The position numbers and the translations under genes are program-made. A stretch of 64,000 bases of DNA from Planctomycetota bacterium (GTDB taxonomy: Bacteria > Planctomycetota > Planctomycetia > Planctomycetales > Planctomycetaceae): the NCBI GenBank assembly GCA_014584345.1, contig JACTNB010000016.1:1-64000 (forward strand), written 5' to 3'. Below the pieces are notes generated by a model. It saw only the letters and a program-made list of their open reading frames with translations. It did not search any database and was not told the origin of the DNA. Below are positions 50,001 to 58,499 of this stretch, piece after piece; the stretch's first letter is position 1, and each line of letters starts with the position of its first letter.

Positions 50001-50134
50001 GGGAACATCCCGAGGCGGCTCGGGACCTCGCGAAGCAAAATCCCCTCCACGAGATTCCAGCCGAGGAATTCGCGGCCTGGTTTGCCACCCTGAGGATGAT
50101 CCTTAACCTCGATGAATTTATCGTCCGCGATTAA
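47057..50134 (+). CDS. Planctomycete cytochrome c PSD1-type protein (DUF1549/DUF1553), copy 1
   Basis: A 1025-residue exported protein. After a signal peptide (LILAPAGGLSLPVQA) comes the planctomycete cytochrome c domain with the haem motif KHCVLCHGPDDD. A PSCyt2/DUF1549 domain follows (about 145-350: NWPRNPIDHFVLAPLEQARL, YDLVGLPPAPADVDAFMADF, ERWGRHWLDMARYADSDGYE) with a second CxxCH (CARCHSH). After a coiled-coil and beta-rich spacer comes the C-terminal PSD1/DUF1553 domain (ARWLVDARHPLTPRVTVNHV, YLFGRGIVPTVNDFGVRGEH). These proteins pair with DUF1501 proteins and are thought, without direct proof, to serve in exported redox or glycan chemistry. Confidence 0.93.
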   Translation: MNARVLQLFLGLGTLLILAPAGGLSLPVQAGESHSFSRDIQPLLAKHCVLCHGPDDDSAGLRLDQHDRALAVLESGQRAIVPGQPEASALLQRVSATDPAVRMPPEGDPLTPREIEMLREWIRGGARFEEHWAFRPVKEPPLPRLHNVNWPRNPIDHFVLAPLEQARLLPSPEAEPTVLVKRLYYDLVGLPPAPADVDAFMADFARNPDAAYETLVDRLLASEHFGERWGRHWLDMARYADSDGYEKDNPRPDAWRYRDWVIEAINRDLPFDQFTIEQLAGDLLPGASPLQQLATAFHRQTLTNTEGGTDKEEFRVEATFDRTETTGSIWLGLTLTCARCHSHKYDQISQREYYQLFAFFNNCNEVNTEIARSEAALEKYQRDKAVYDARVAELRQQYTQARQALQPEIDTWTAEMSALWADRDESPPELHPLTLVSAKATSQATLSPQEEGALLVSGPVADKDSYTLVFELPELPLTGLRLEVLPEESLPASGPGRADNGNFVLSELRAFVSETQDFKKPERIPFVHAEADYAQEKFPAPGALSTEAKSGWAIGPRMGEPHHWTAYTSQPREPASHKFLQIVLDQQYGGKHLLGRFRLSLISRFDPTRALPSPVIEALRTPAENRSGEHLEQLAEYVASLHPETAKLATDLKTLLQQAPPSPMMSVRVIAPAARTTKLLTRGDFLQPADEVTAEAFAVISRTHPLASRQPEHPPDRLDLARWLVDARHPLTPRVTVNHVWAYLFGRGIVPTVNDFGVRGEHPTHPELLDWLAWHFPRDMQWSRKQLIKTIVLSATYRQASVHRPELQEVDPNNRLLARQNRLRVQAEVVRDLYLAAGELLSPKIGGPSVFPPLPPGVAELSYANNFKWVTSTGEDAYRRGMYTFFKRTAPHPTLMSFDCPDSNTTSLIRETSNTPLQALVTLNNVVFTEAAQALARRVFLAGGSDRDKITLALRICIVRPPDSAEVDRFESLLQTARAYYREHPEAARDLAKQNPLHEIPAEEFAAWFATLRMILNLDEFIVRD

Positions 50135-50207
50135 ATCGCCGACGGCACACTTCCTCCCCCGGAACCAGACAAACCCCCAAGTCCATCGAGCACAGCGAGC
50201 GACGATC

Positions 50208-51710
50208 ATGAACTTCACGCCACGGTTCACTCCCCATTCACTGGTCCAGTCCACCCGACGGGAGTTCTTCGCGACCACCGCCAGCGGACTGGGCATGGCT
50301 GCCTTGGGAGCCATGTTGACCCAGGATGGCTTGCTCCACCAGTCGCATGCAGCGGATATCGCCAATCCCCTCGCGCCGAAGCCTCCTCACTTCGCGGGTC
50401 CCGCCAAGGCCTGCATCTTTATCTTCATGGCGGGTGCTCCCTCGCATCTCGATCTGTTCGACGACAAACCCGTGCTCCGGCAAAGGCACGGCGAACCCCT
50501 CCCCGAATCGATGCTGGAAAAGGTCCGCTTCGCGTTTATCAAGAAGGATCTCGCCCTGCTGCAGGGCTCCCCCTACAAATTCCAAAAGCATGGCGAATGC
50601 GGCATGGAACTCAGCGAATTGCTCCCGCACCTGGGAAGCGTCGCCGACGACCTGCTCCTCGTCCGCTCGCTGCATACCGATCAATTCAATCATCATCCCG
50701 GACAATTGATGATGCAGTGCGGGAGAGGCAGCTTCGGGCTTCCAACCATGGGGGCCTGGCTCACCTACGGACTGGGTAGTGAATCGCAAAATCTACCCGG
50801 ATACGTAGTTCTGACCAGCGGCCGCGGTTCCTCCGGCGGAACCACCCTCTGGCAATCGGGCTTCCTCCCATCCACCTACGCAGGGGTTCTCTTCCGCAAT
50901 CAGGGAGAACCGGTCCTTAATCTGACCAATCCTCCCGGTCTTCCCCTGGAACTGCAACGGCAAGGGCTGGACACGCTCCGCCAGGCCAATCTGCAACGCT
51001 ACGCCGAAGTTCACGATCCGGAAATCGCCTCGCGCATCGCCTCCTACGAACTCGCCTATCGCATGCAGACGGCCGCCCCCGAACTGATCGATCTCTCGAA
51101 TGAAACCCAGGCGACGTGCGAAGCCTACGGTCTGGACCGCGAGGAGCCCAAGGACTTTTCCGGGCGAGGCAAACAAGGCGACACCTATCGCAGTTTCGCC
51201 ACAAACTGCCTGCTCGCCCGGCGCATGGTCGAACGTGGCGTGCGGTTTATCAACATTATCTACGCGTCCTGGGATCATCACAGTAACATCCCCAAGGAAC
51301 TCCCCTACAACACCGCGTGTGTCGATCAGCCCATCGCCGCCCTGATAACCGATCTCAAGCAACGCGGCCTGCTCGATTCCACCATGGTGGTCTGGGGGAC
51401 GGAATTCGGCCGCACACCCCTGGGAGAAAACCGCAGTGGACAGCGGGAAGTTGGCACGGGCCGAGATCATCATCCCTACTCCTTCAGCATGCTGATGGCC
51501 GGCGGCGGACTCAAAACCGGTATGACTTACGGCGCCACAGACGAGATCGGCTGGAGCGTCACCGAAAAACCGGTCCACGTCAACGACCTGCATGCCACCA
51601 TGCTGCATCTGTTCGGCATGGATCACCTCAAGCTGACCCATCGTTTTCAGGGACGCGATTTCCGTCTTACCGACATCGGCGGCAAACTGATTCCCGAATG
51701 GATCGCCTGA
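50208..51710 (+). CDS. DUF1501 family protein, Tat-exported, copy 1
   Basis: A 500-residue sulfatase/alkaline-phosphatase-like protein of the DUF1501 family. The N-terminus has a twin-arginine signal (STRREFFATTASGLGMAALG). The domain has the expected blocks: PAKACIFIFMAGAPSHLDLF, LLLVRSLHTDQFNHHPGQL, NCLLARRMVERGVRFINIIY, VVWGTEFGRTPLGE and a C-terminal DLHATMLHLFGMDH. Asp and His positions could bind metal. It follows the first PSD1 gene by 73 bases, the usual pairing. The start ATG at 50208 is preferred because it gives the Tat signal a normal length. Confidence 0.92.
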   Translation: MNFTPRFTPHSLVQSTRREFFATTASGLGMAALGAMLTQDGLLHQSHAADIANPLAPKPPHFAGPAKACIFIFMAGAPSHLDLFDDKPVLRQRHGEPLPESMLEKVRFAFIKKDLALLQGSPYKFQKHGECGMELSELLPHLGSVADDLLLVRSLHTDQFNHHPGQLMMQCGRGSFGLPTMGAWLTYGLGSESQNLPGYVVLTSGRGSSGGTTLWQSGFLPSTYAGVLFRNQGEPVLNLTNPPGLPLELQRQGLDTLRQANLQRYAEVHDPEIASRIASYELAYRMQTAAPELIDLSNETQATCEAYGLDREEPKDFSGRGKQGDTYRSFATNCLLARRMVERGVRFINIIYASWDHHSNIPKELPYNTACVDQPIAALITDLKQRGLLDSTMVVWGTEFGRTPLGENRSGQREVGTGRDHHPYSFSMLMAGGGLKTGMTYGATDEIGWSVTEKPVHVNDLHATMLHLFGMDHLKLTHRFQGRDFRLTDIGGKLIPEWIA

Positions 51711-51896
51711 CACTCTCCAGCCGTTTCGTTCGCTCCCGGCCCGCCCTTCCCCGGCAAGGATCCTGGCGCACGCGATTTTATCGAGAAACGGCTCGCCGAT
51801 TTCGGATCCTCGCTTGTGCAGGCATAAACATCCGCTGATAATAGCCTGCAAGCACGAACGTGCCAAATTTCGTCCCCGCACACCAGCCCGAATGTC

Positions 51897-54728
51897 ATGG
51901 CTCCATTGAAGCACTTTCATCGCACACGCCGATCTTGGCTTCCGTTGGCCGGGTGTCTCCTCGGACTTTTGCTGGCCGCGCCCCTACCGGCGGCTCCCGT
52001 CGACTTCGTGCGCGAGATCCAACCTCTGCTGGAAAAACATTGTTACGCCTGCCACGCCGAGAAAAAACAGAAAAGTGGACTCCGGCTGGATATCAAATCC
52101 CAAGCGTTCAAAGGGGGAGAACTCTACGAGGCCAGCATCCTGCCCGGCGATGCCCGCAACAGCCCACTGGTGCAATTTGTCGCCGACCCAAATGCCGATC
52201 TGAAAATGCCTCCCGACGGACCAGGCCTCTCCGATCGCGAAATTTCCCTGCTGTCCCGCTGGGTAAACGAGGGAGCCTCCTGGCCCGAGGGGGTCGATCG
52301 CGCCACGCTGGCCGATCCACTCGATCACTGGAGTTTCAAGCCGCCCGTACAACCAGCCCCACCGCAAACGGACAACGTCCTCTGGCCCCGGCATGAAATC
52401 GATCGATTCATCCTGGCCAGACTGGAGCAGGCGGGTTTGCGTCCCGGCCCGGAAGCCGATCGCATTACCTGGCTCAGACGCGTAACCCTGGACCTGACGG
52501 GGCTCCCCCCGGCCCCCGAGGAGGTGCATCACTTCCTTCAGGATTCTCGGGAAAATGCCTGCGAACACGTCGTCGATCGTCTGCTCGCATCCCCCAGATA
52601 TGGCGAACGCTGGGCCCAGCACTGGCTGGATGTCGTCCGCTATGCCGATACGCACGGATTTGAAGTGAATACCGAACGCCCCCACGCCTGGCCGTATCGC
52701 GATTACGTCATCCGCGCGTTCAACAGCGATACCCCCTACCATCAATTCATTCGAGAGCAGATCGTCGGCGATGCACTGCAACAAGACGCCGCCACGGGCT
52801 TCCTGGTCACCGCCTCCGTGCTGCTCCCCGGACAGATCGGCAAGGACGAACCTTCCAAGCGACTGGCCCGGCAAGATGCCCTCGACGAAATTGTCGTCAA
52901 CATCGGCCAGACGTTCATGGGCCTGAGCCTCGGCTGCGCCCGCTGCCACGATCACAAATTTGATCCCGTCACCCAGGCCGATTATTACTCCCTGCAAGCC
53001 TTTGTCGCGGGAGTGGAGTACGCCGATCGCGAATGGCTCACACCCGAAATTCTCGCGCTCCGCCAGAAATCCAGCCAACTCTCCCGGAGACTCGCTCAAA
53101 TCGATACCGAACTGCTCCGATTCGAACCGCTGGCACGCGCGGGGACCGAACGCCCGATGATCAACGCACGCCAGAACACGGACCGCTTCGCCCCACTAAC
53201 CGCCACCAAACTGCGATTCACGATCGAGGCCACCAATCAGCTCGAACCCTGCCTCGATGAACTCGAGGTTTTCAACACAGATGGGAACAACATCGCGCTG
53301 GCCAGCGCGGGAACCCTGGTCACCGCCTCGGGCAGCAATGTCTCCCTCAATCGCCACGAACTACGGTTCCTGAACGACGGCGAATACGGAAACGCGCGCA
53401 GTTGGATGTCGAACCAGGTAGGCCAGGGCTGGGTGGAGCTCCAGTTTTCGGCCTCCCAGGAAATCGAGCGCGTCAACTGGGGACGCGATCGCCAGGGCAA
53501 ATTCAAGGACCGGCTCGCCACGGCTTACCGCATCGAAATCGCCGCCGAGGATGGCGTCTGGCACACCGTCGCCGATCAAACGGATCGCGTCCCGTTCGGG
53601 GCAACGCCCACCGCCCCTGCCCCGCCCAACCGGAATGCCGAAGAGACGCGACAACTCGCCAACTTGCTCCGCGAAAAACGCAAACTGGAAACCAGCCTCG
53701 CCCAAACCCCCGCGCCACAATTACTTTTCGCGGGCAAATTTCGCGAACCCGATACGATTCACGTGCTGACGCGGGGCGATCCCGAACTGCCCAAGGGGCA
53801 GGTGGTCCCGGCCGTCCCGCGATTGTTCGGAGAACTGCAACTCCCCTCCGATACTCCCGAGCAACATCGTCGGCGCGTACTCGCCGACTGGATCGCCAGC
53901 CCGCAACACCCCCTCACTGCCAGGGTCTTCGTCAATCGGATCTGGCAGGGACATTTCGGCACGGGGCTCGTCGATACCGCCAGCGATTTTGGGCACGGCG
54001 GACAACCCCCCTCGCATCCCGAACTGCTCGACTGGCTCACCCTGGAATTTCTGCGTGCCGGCTGGTCCATGAAACATCTGCACAAAATCATCACCCTGTC
54101 GGCCACGTATCGGCAGGCTGCCGCCCCCCCCTTGTCTCCCACCCAGGCATCCCCCGCGGTAGATCCCCAATTGATCGACGCCGACGCGCGACTGCTGTGG
54201 CGTTATCCCTCCCGCCGACTCGATGCCGAAACCATTCGCGATTCCATGTTGTTCATCAGCGGCGAACTCCAGTTCGAGATGTATGGCCCTGGTTACGACC
54301 TGTTCGACAAGCGGGGAGGCCTGACCGGATTTCAACCCGTGGAACAGTTCCCCGAATCGGGCCTGCGCCGCATGATCTACGCCCACAAGGTGCGCCGCGA
54401 ACGGGATGCCGTCTTTGGCGCCTTCGATTGCCCCGATGGGGGCCAGGGAGTCGATCGACGCCGTGAAAGCACCACCCCCATTCAGGCGTTGAACCTGTTC
54501 AACAGCCGGTTCACACTCGATCGTGCCGCCGCTTTTGCCAAGCGGATCCGCAACACCAACCCACCCCCCGATACTCGAACCGCCATTCAAGCCGCCTATC
54601 AACTCGCGTTGAGTCGCAGACCTACACCGGATGAACTTGACCAGGCCACGCCTGTTGTCGATACCCACGGACTTGCCACCTTGTGTCGCGTCCTTTTCAA
54701 CTGCAACGAATTCCTGTTTATGCCATGA
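51897..54728 (+). CDS. Planctomycete cytochrome c PSD1-type protein (DUF1549/DUF1553), copy 2
   Basis: A 943-residue relative of the gene at 47057. It has a signal peptide (LPLAGCLLGLLLAAPLPAA), the haem motif KHCYACHAEKKQ, a PSCyt2 domain (VTLDLTGLPPAPEEVHHFLQ, ERWAQHWLDVVRYADTHGFE) and a second CxxCH (CARCHDH). The middle insertion (about 430-560) has a discoidin-like beta pattern (EPCLDELEVFNTDGNNIALA, WVELQFSASQEIERVNWGRD), which could bind carbohydrate. The PSD1 domain closes the protein. Its stop overlaps the start of the following DUF1501 gene as ATGA, so this pair is translationally coupled. Confidence 0.93.
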   Translation: MAPLKHFHRTRRSWLPLAGCLLGLLLAAPLPAAPVDFVREIQPLLEKHCYACHAEKKQKSGLRLDIKSQAFKGGELYEASILPGDARNSPLVQFVADPNADLKMPPDGPGLSDREISLLSRWVNEGASWPEGVDRATLADPLDHWSFKPPVQPAPPQTDNVLWPRHEIDRFILARLEQAGLRPGPEADRITWLRRVTLDLTGLPPAPEEVHHFLQDSRENACEHVVDRLLASPRYGERWAQHWLDVVRYADTHGFEVNTERPHAWPYRDYVIRAFNSDTPYHQFIREQIVGDALQQDAATGFLVTASVLLPGQIGKDEPSKRLARQDALDEIVVNIGQTFMGLSLGCARCHDHKFDPVTQADYYSLQAFVAGVEYADREWLTPEILALRQKSSQLSRRLAQIDTELLRFEPLARAGTERPMINARQNTDRFAPLTATKLRFTIEATNQLEPCLDELEVFNTDGNNIALASAGTLVTASGSNVSLNRHELRFLNDGEYGNARSWMSNQVGQGWVELQFSASQEIERVNWGRDRQGKFKDRLATAYRIEIAAEDGVWHTVADQTDRVPFGATPTAPAPPNRNAEETRQLANLLREKRKLETSLAQTPAPQLLFAGKFREPDTIHVLTRGDPELPKGQVVPAVPRLFGELQLPSDTPEQHRRRVLADWIASPQHPLTARVFVNRIWQGHFGTGLVDTASDFGHGGQPPSHPELLDWLTLEFLRAGWSMKHLHKIITLSATYRQAAAPPLSPTQASPAVDPQLIDADARLLWRYPSRRLDAETIRDSMLFISGELQFEMYGPGYDLFDKRGGLTGFQPVEQFPESGLRRMIYAHKVRRERDAVFGAFDCPDGGQGVDRRRESTTPIQALNLFNSRFTLDRAAAFAKRIRNTNPPPDTRTAIQAAYQLALSRRPTPDELDQATPVVDTHGLATLCRVLFNCNEFLFMP

Positions 54729-56191
54729 ATCAAGCCGAACGGATTTCCGCTGCCGGTCGACAGTTCCTTGATCGACGCCAATTTCTCTCCCAGGCCGCCA
54801 ACGGGCTCGGAGCTATCGCACTGACCAGCCTGCTGGCCAGCGAGGATCTGCTGGGAAATCCCAGGCCGGTCATCAACCCGTCGCGCCCGTTCGAACCGCG
54901 GTTGCCGCACTTTCCCCCGCGGGCCAGGAATGTGGTGGTGATCTTCTGCGCGGGAGCCGTCAGTCAACTCGAAACCTGGGATTACAAACCCAAGCTGATC
55001 GAATGGGACGATCAACCCCTGCCCGGCGGACCGGCCGTCACGTTCCAGGGGCCTGCCGGGAATCTCGCCCGGCCGCAATACTCCTTTCGGCAACAGGGCG
55101 AAACCGGCAAATGGGTCAGCGACTTGATTCCGCATCTGGCTGGGCTGACCGACGATATCGCCTTCATTCACTCCCTCACCAGTAACTCCAATACGCATGG
55201 TCCCGCGGAAAATTTTCTGTCTACCGGCTTCGTGCTCGATGGCTTTCCCAGCCTCGGCGCCTGGACCACGTACGCGCTGGGCAGCGAAAACCAGAACCTG
55301 CCCGCCTACGTCGCCATCCCCGATCCGCGCGGCGTCCCCCAAAATGGCTCCAACAATTGGGGACCGGGATTTCTACCCGCCGCTTTTCAGGGAACTCCCC
55401 TCAGTGCCCGCGATCCAGTAAGGCATCTCTCGCCCCCCGGTGTTTCCCCCGAAACCGACCAGGCTGCCCGCACGTTATTGCAACGCATGAATGCCCGGCA
55501 TCTGGAACAACACCCCGGCGACGGCAAACTCGCGGGGCGCATCGCCAGCTACGAACTCGCCGCCCGTATGCAACTCAGCGTCCCCCAGGTGACGAATCTC
55601 GAATCCGAACCCGAACATATCCTGAAAATGTACGGGGCCGACGACACCCAAAATCCTCACAAAGCCGCGTTCGCGCGTAACTGCATCCTCGCGCGCAGGC
55701 TCGTTGAACAGGGAGTCCGCTTCGTGCAACTGTTTAACGGGGCCTATGCCAGCGCCGGGAAACTGAACTGGGATGGACACAGCGAACTCAAGGAGCAGTA
55801 CGATGTCCACGCGGAAATCCTCGATCAACCGGCAGCTGCGCTGATCCGCGATCTCAAGCAACGCGGACTACTCGAAGACACCCTGGTCGTCTGGTGCACG
55901 GAATTCGGACGCATGCCTTTTTTCCAGAAGGGAGCCAAGGGGAGGGATCATAACCCGGACGGCTTCACCTGCTGGCTGACTGGTGCAGGCATCAAGCCGG
56001 GCGTCAGTCATGGCGAAACCGATGAACTCGGGCAAAAAGCCGTTTCACACGTGCATCCGCTCTACGACTTCAACGCCACGATCCTGCACCTGCTGGGACT
56101 CGATCACGAACAACTCACGTTCCTGCACAACGGCTTCGAACGCCGCCTGACGAATGTCGAAGGCCACGTGATTCACGACGTCCTGGGTTAA
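54725..56191 (+). CDS. DUF1501 family protein, Tat-exported, copy 2
   Basis: A 488-residue DUF1501 protein. The twin-arginine signal is DRRQFLSQAANGLGAIALTS. The domain begins RARNVVVIFCAGAVSQLETW and contains DDIAFIHSLTSNSNTHGPAE, NCILARRLVEQGVRFVQLFN, LVVWCTEFGRMPFFQ and YDFNATILHLLGLDH. The ATG at 54725 overlaps the stop codon of the PSD1 gene, which sets the start. It converges on the HtrA-like protease gene with a 67-base gap. Confidence 0.92.
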   Translation: MNQAERISAAGRQFLDRRQFLSQAANGLGAIALTSLLASEDLLGNPRPVINPSRPFEPRLPHFPPRARNVVVIFCAGAVSQLETWDYKPKLIEWDDQPLPGGPAVTFQGPAGNLARPQYSFRQQGETGKWVSDLIPHLAGLTDDIAFIHSLTSNSNTHGPAENFLSTGFVLDGFPSLGAWTTYALGSENQNLPAYVAIPDPRGVPQNGSNNWGPGFLPAAFQGTPLSARDPVRHLSPPGVSPETDQAARTLLQRMNARHLEQHPGDGKLAGRIASYELAARMQLSVPQVTNLESEPEHILKMYGADDTQNPHKAAFARNCILARRLVEQGVRFVQLFNGAYASAGKLNWDGHSELKEQYDVHAEILDQPAAALIRDLKQRGLLEDTLVVWCTEFGRMPFFQKGAKGRDHNPDGFTCWLTGAGIKPGVSHGETDELGQKAVSHVHPLYDFNATILHLLGLDHEQLTFLHNGFERRLTNVEGHVIHDVLG

Positions 56192-56258
56192 TGCCCGCCC
56201 AGGAGCTGCTTCGGCAACCACGCGTGGGAGAATCGTCGCGTTTGCAGGGCCGGTCGAA

Positions 56259-57638
56259 TTAGGGTGTACGCACGCCAGCCTGAATGTTGAGATGACCGTA
56301 CAGCGTCTCTCCATTCCGCAAAATAAAGAACTTCAAGGGAGAGAACGTCTTCAACTGAGGATGCTCGATCACAAACGAAACATTCTCGTTGTTCACGGTC
56401 TCCCAGACATGCAACCCCACCAGCACGTCGCCACGTCGAATCCCATTGGCGGACGCGGGACTCTCTGGACGCACCGCGACAACCTGCATCCCCCCACGGT
56501 AACGGGGCCCCACGCGGCTACGCTGATTCTCGGGAAGTTCCTCCAGCTTCAATCCCAGGATCTCCCAGATCCCTCCTTTTTCATAACTGACGGGATTGGC
56601 CTTCGAAGACGGAAGTTCCACTCCGTGTGCGTACTGGGAACGAGTCGTGCTGGATAACTTCAACGTCAGTTCTTCTTCCACCTCCTTGCGGAGCACGACC
56701 ACCGGAATCGACTCCGTCAGCGATCGGCCCAGCAAGGCCCGCTCGAGGTCCACTCGATCCTGAACCCCCTGATTGTTGACCTGCAGAATGATGTCCCCAA
56801 CCTGCAACCCTGCCTGGGCACCCGGACTCCCCGTCTTCACGCTCTCGACTTGAAGCTGCTGGAGATCGGTGTTCTTGATGTCACGCGTCTCCAGGCCGTG
56901 ATACTTCCCATCCAGGACTTCAATGCTGATCAGCCGGGCAATCAAGGTCCGGGCATCGTCAATCGGAATCGCAAAACCAATCCGCTGGGCACCTGCCCGA
57001 ATCGCAACATTAATCCCAATCACCTCGCCATCCAGATTCAACAACGGACCGCCGCTGTTTCCCGGATTGATGCTGGCATCCGTCTGAATCAGGTTCTTGT
57101 ACTGCTGCTCCTCGTTGACTTCCACGTCCCGCGATAACGAGCTGATGATCCCCGAGGTCACCGTATGCACGTACCCATACGCATTCCCCACGGCAATCAC
57201 GGTTTCGCCCAGCATTAGATCGGTGGACGTGCCAATCCGCATCACTTCCAGCGAGGGATCGCCATCGATCTTGATAATCGCCAAATCGTGCTTGCGGTCG
57301 AATGCCACCACATGGGCCGGAAAGCGGCTCCCATCAACCAGCGATACTTCCAGCGAATCCACTCCCGCTATGACGTGGTTGTTCGTCACCACGTAGCCGC
57401 GTTCGTCGATGACGATGCCGGTCCCCATCCCATTGATCTTGCCCCGTTTCGTCGTCCCGAAAACCGAATTCGATTCCTCGGACGTCTTCTCGGTATGGAT
57501 GTTGATCACCGCCCGCTGTGCGCTCTGGACGGCCTTGACGAGCGGAGTTTCGCGCAGCGACGATGCCGTGGCAGGCTCCACCAACCCCTGAAGCAGGAAG
57601 CCAATGGACAGCCCGTATGCAAGGATGGAAATCTTCAT
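56259..57638 (-). CDS. HtrA/DegP-like periplasmic serine protease with two PDZ domains
   Basis: A 459-residue exported trypsin-like protease. After a signal peptide (LAYGLSIGFLLQGLVEPATA) the catalytic residues are His in YVVTNNHVIAG, Asp in DRKHDLAIIKI and Ser in NPGNSGGPLLN. A first PDZ domain follows at about 265-340 (SPGAQAGLQVGDIILQVNNQ). A second PDZ-like region lies near the C-terminus (ESPASANGIRRGDVLVGLHV). HtrA-type proteases degrade misfolded envelope proteins. The opposite gene is the second DUF1501 gene. The start is the ATG at 57638; the promoter must lie in the repeat-rich region upstream. Confidence 0.92.
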   Translation of the reverse strand: MKISILAYGLSIGFLLQGLVEPATASSLRETPLVKAVQSAQRAVINIHTEKTSEESNSVFGTTKRGKINGMGTGIVIDERGYVVTNNHVIAGVDSLEVSLVDGSRFPAHVVAFDRKHDLAIIKIDGDPSLEVMRIGTSTDLMLGETVIAVGNAYGYVHTVTSGIISSLSRDVEVNEEQQYKNLIQTDASINPGNSGGPLLNLDGEVIGINVAIRAGAQRIGFAIPIDDARTLIARLISIEVLDGKYHGLETRDIKNTDLQQLQVESVKTGSPGAQAGLQVGDIILQVNNQGVQDRVDLERALLGRSLTESIPVVVLRKEVEEELTLKLSSTTRSQYAHGVELPSSKANPVSYEKGGIWEILGLKLEELPENQRSRVGPRYRGGMQVVAVRPESPASANGIRRGDVLVGLHVWETVNNENVSFVIEHPQLKTFSPLKFFILRNGETLYGHLNIQAGVRTP

Positions 57639-58067
57639 GCGCTGATTCTGTCTGAGTTGCGATTTCGCCAGGATCGAGAGGCGGCTTCCCTACCGTTCTC
57701 ACAGTGGAACTGTGACCATGTTCCCTGACTGATCCCATCACGCGAAATCGAATCAGGCAATCAAGATCGGAGTATCAGGCAGGTAACGCTCCCTCTGATC
57801 CCTCAGTAGGGCTGATTGCGCTCCAACACGTCCTGCTAGGCAAAATCGGCACCAGAATCCCCGTCCCTTGAAACTGCATAATCGATCACGCACAGTTTAC
57901 CCAACCCCTCCCAGCGGTAATTCAGGGAAGCTGGTTCGCTTGCCTGCCGATTTTTGCAGGAATTTCCTCGTTTTCCCTCAAGTCGTCTCCCAGCCCCATT
58001 CCCCAAGGGTATCAGCCCATCAAGCCCCGACCGCGAGGACGCGTTGATTTACTCACTTTTGCATCGC

Positions 58068-58084
58068 ACGGCTCGCAGAGCCGT
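58068..58084. repeat. Short palindrome of the ACGGCT-AGCCGT kind
   Basis: ACGGCTCGCAGAGCCGT has a perfect 6-base stem. A very similar CACGGCTCGCTGAGCCGTG lies at 62269-62287 in the repeat nest. Confidence 0.55.
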
Positions 58085-58100
58085 CTCCCCCCTAACCCGG

Positions 58101-58332
58101 ATTTCTCACCCGGGTCAATAAATCAGGATTGCTGACTTCGACGAATTAGCCGCGCCCGTCAGGAAGCGGGCCAGACGGGCAGTTCCCCAATGAGCACTCC
58201 TTGGACACAAAACCAGTCCTGGAATACATTGCGACAAACCGAGCCCCAGTCTGGCCCGCTTCCTGACGGGCGCGGCTAGTTTTCTGGGCATTTTCGAGGC
58301 GAAATTTACCGCATTGGTAAGTGGTGAGAAAT
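58101..58332. repeat. Nested inverted-repeat element, copy B
   Basis: A relative of copy A (22786-23019). Outer ends ATTTCTCACC (58101-58110) and GGTGAGAAAT (58323-58332) are perfect inverted copies. Inner arms are at 58147-58172 and 58253-58278, a perfect 26-base inverted pair. The flanks between ends and arms match copy A in the same orientation. The 80-base centre (58173-58252) matches the reverse complement of copy A's centre. Confidence 0.85.
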
Positions 58333-58380
58333 GTGGGCTAATATTATCAGGCCGACAAGGGACAGATACTTTTTCGATAG

Positions 58381-58397
58381 GGTATGCTGTGCCTACC
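58381..58397. repeat. Short dispersed palindrome, copy 3
   Basis: GGTATGCTGTGCCTACC, a slightly diverged copy of the palindrome at 7928-7944 and 39500-39516, located just right of repeat element B. Confidence 0.5.
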
Positions 58398-58499
58398 AGT
58401 CATGAGGTAACCACGCGAGTTCACGCCACTCTTTTGTTGAGGCGAGGATCGAGGAAGTCGGCAATCGTGCAGCATTGCCCCCCCGGGAAGCATTCCGGG

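Larger units (their letters stand above)
57639..58499. other. Long intergenic region with repeat element B and palindromes
   Basis: No gene seen. It holds the small palindrome ACGGCTCGCAGAGCCGT (58068-58084), repeat element B (58101-58332) and the short palindrome at 58381-58397. Confidence 0.6.

Noticed and set aside
48059..50365. A 768-codon open frame on the minus strand
   Set aside because: It lies antisense to the well-supported first PSD1 gene and part of the DUF1501 gene. Its translation has no domain or signal, and GC-rich third positions create such shadows.
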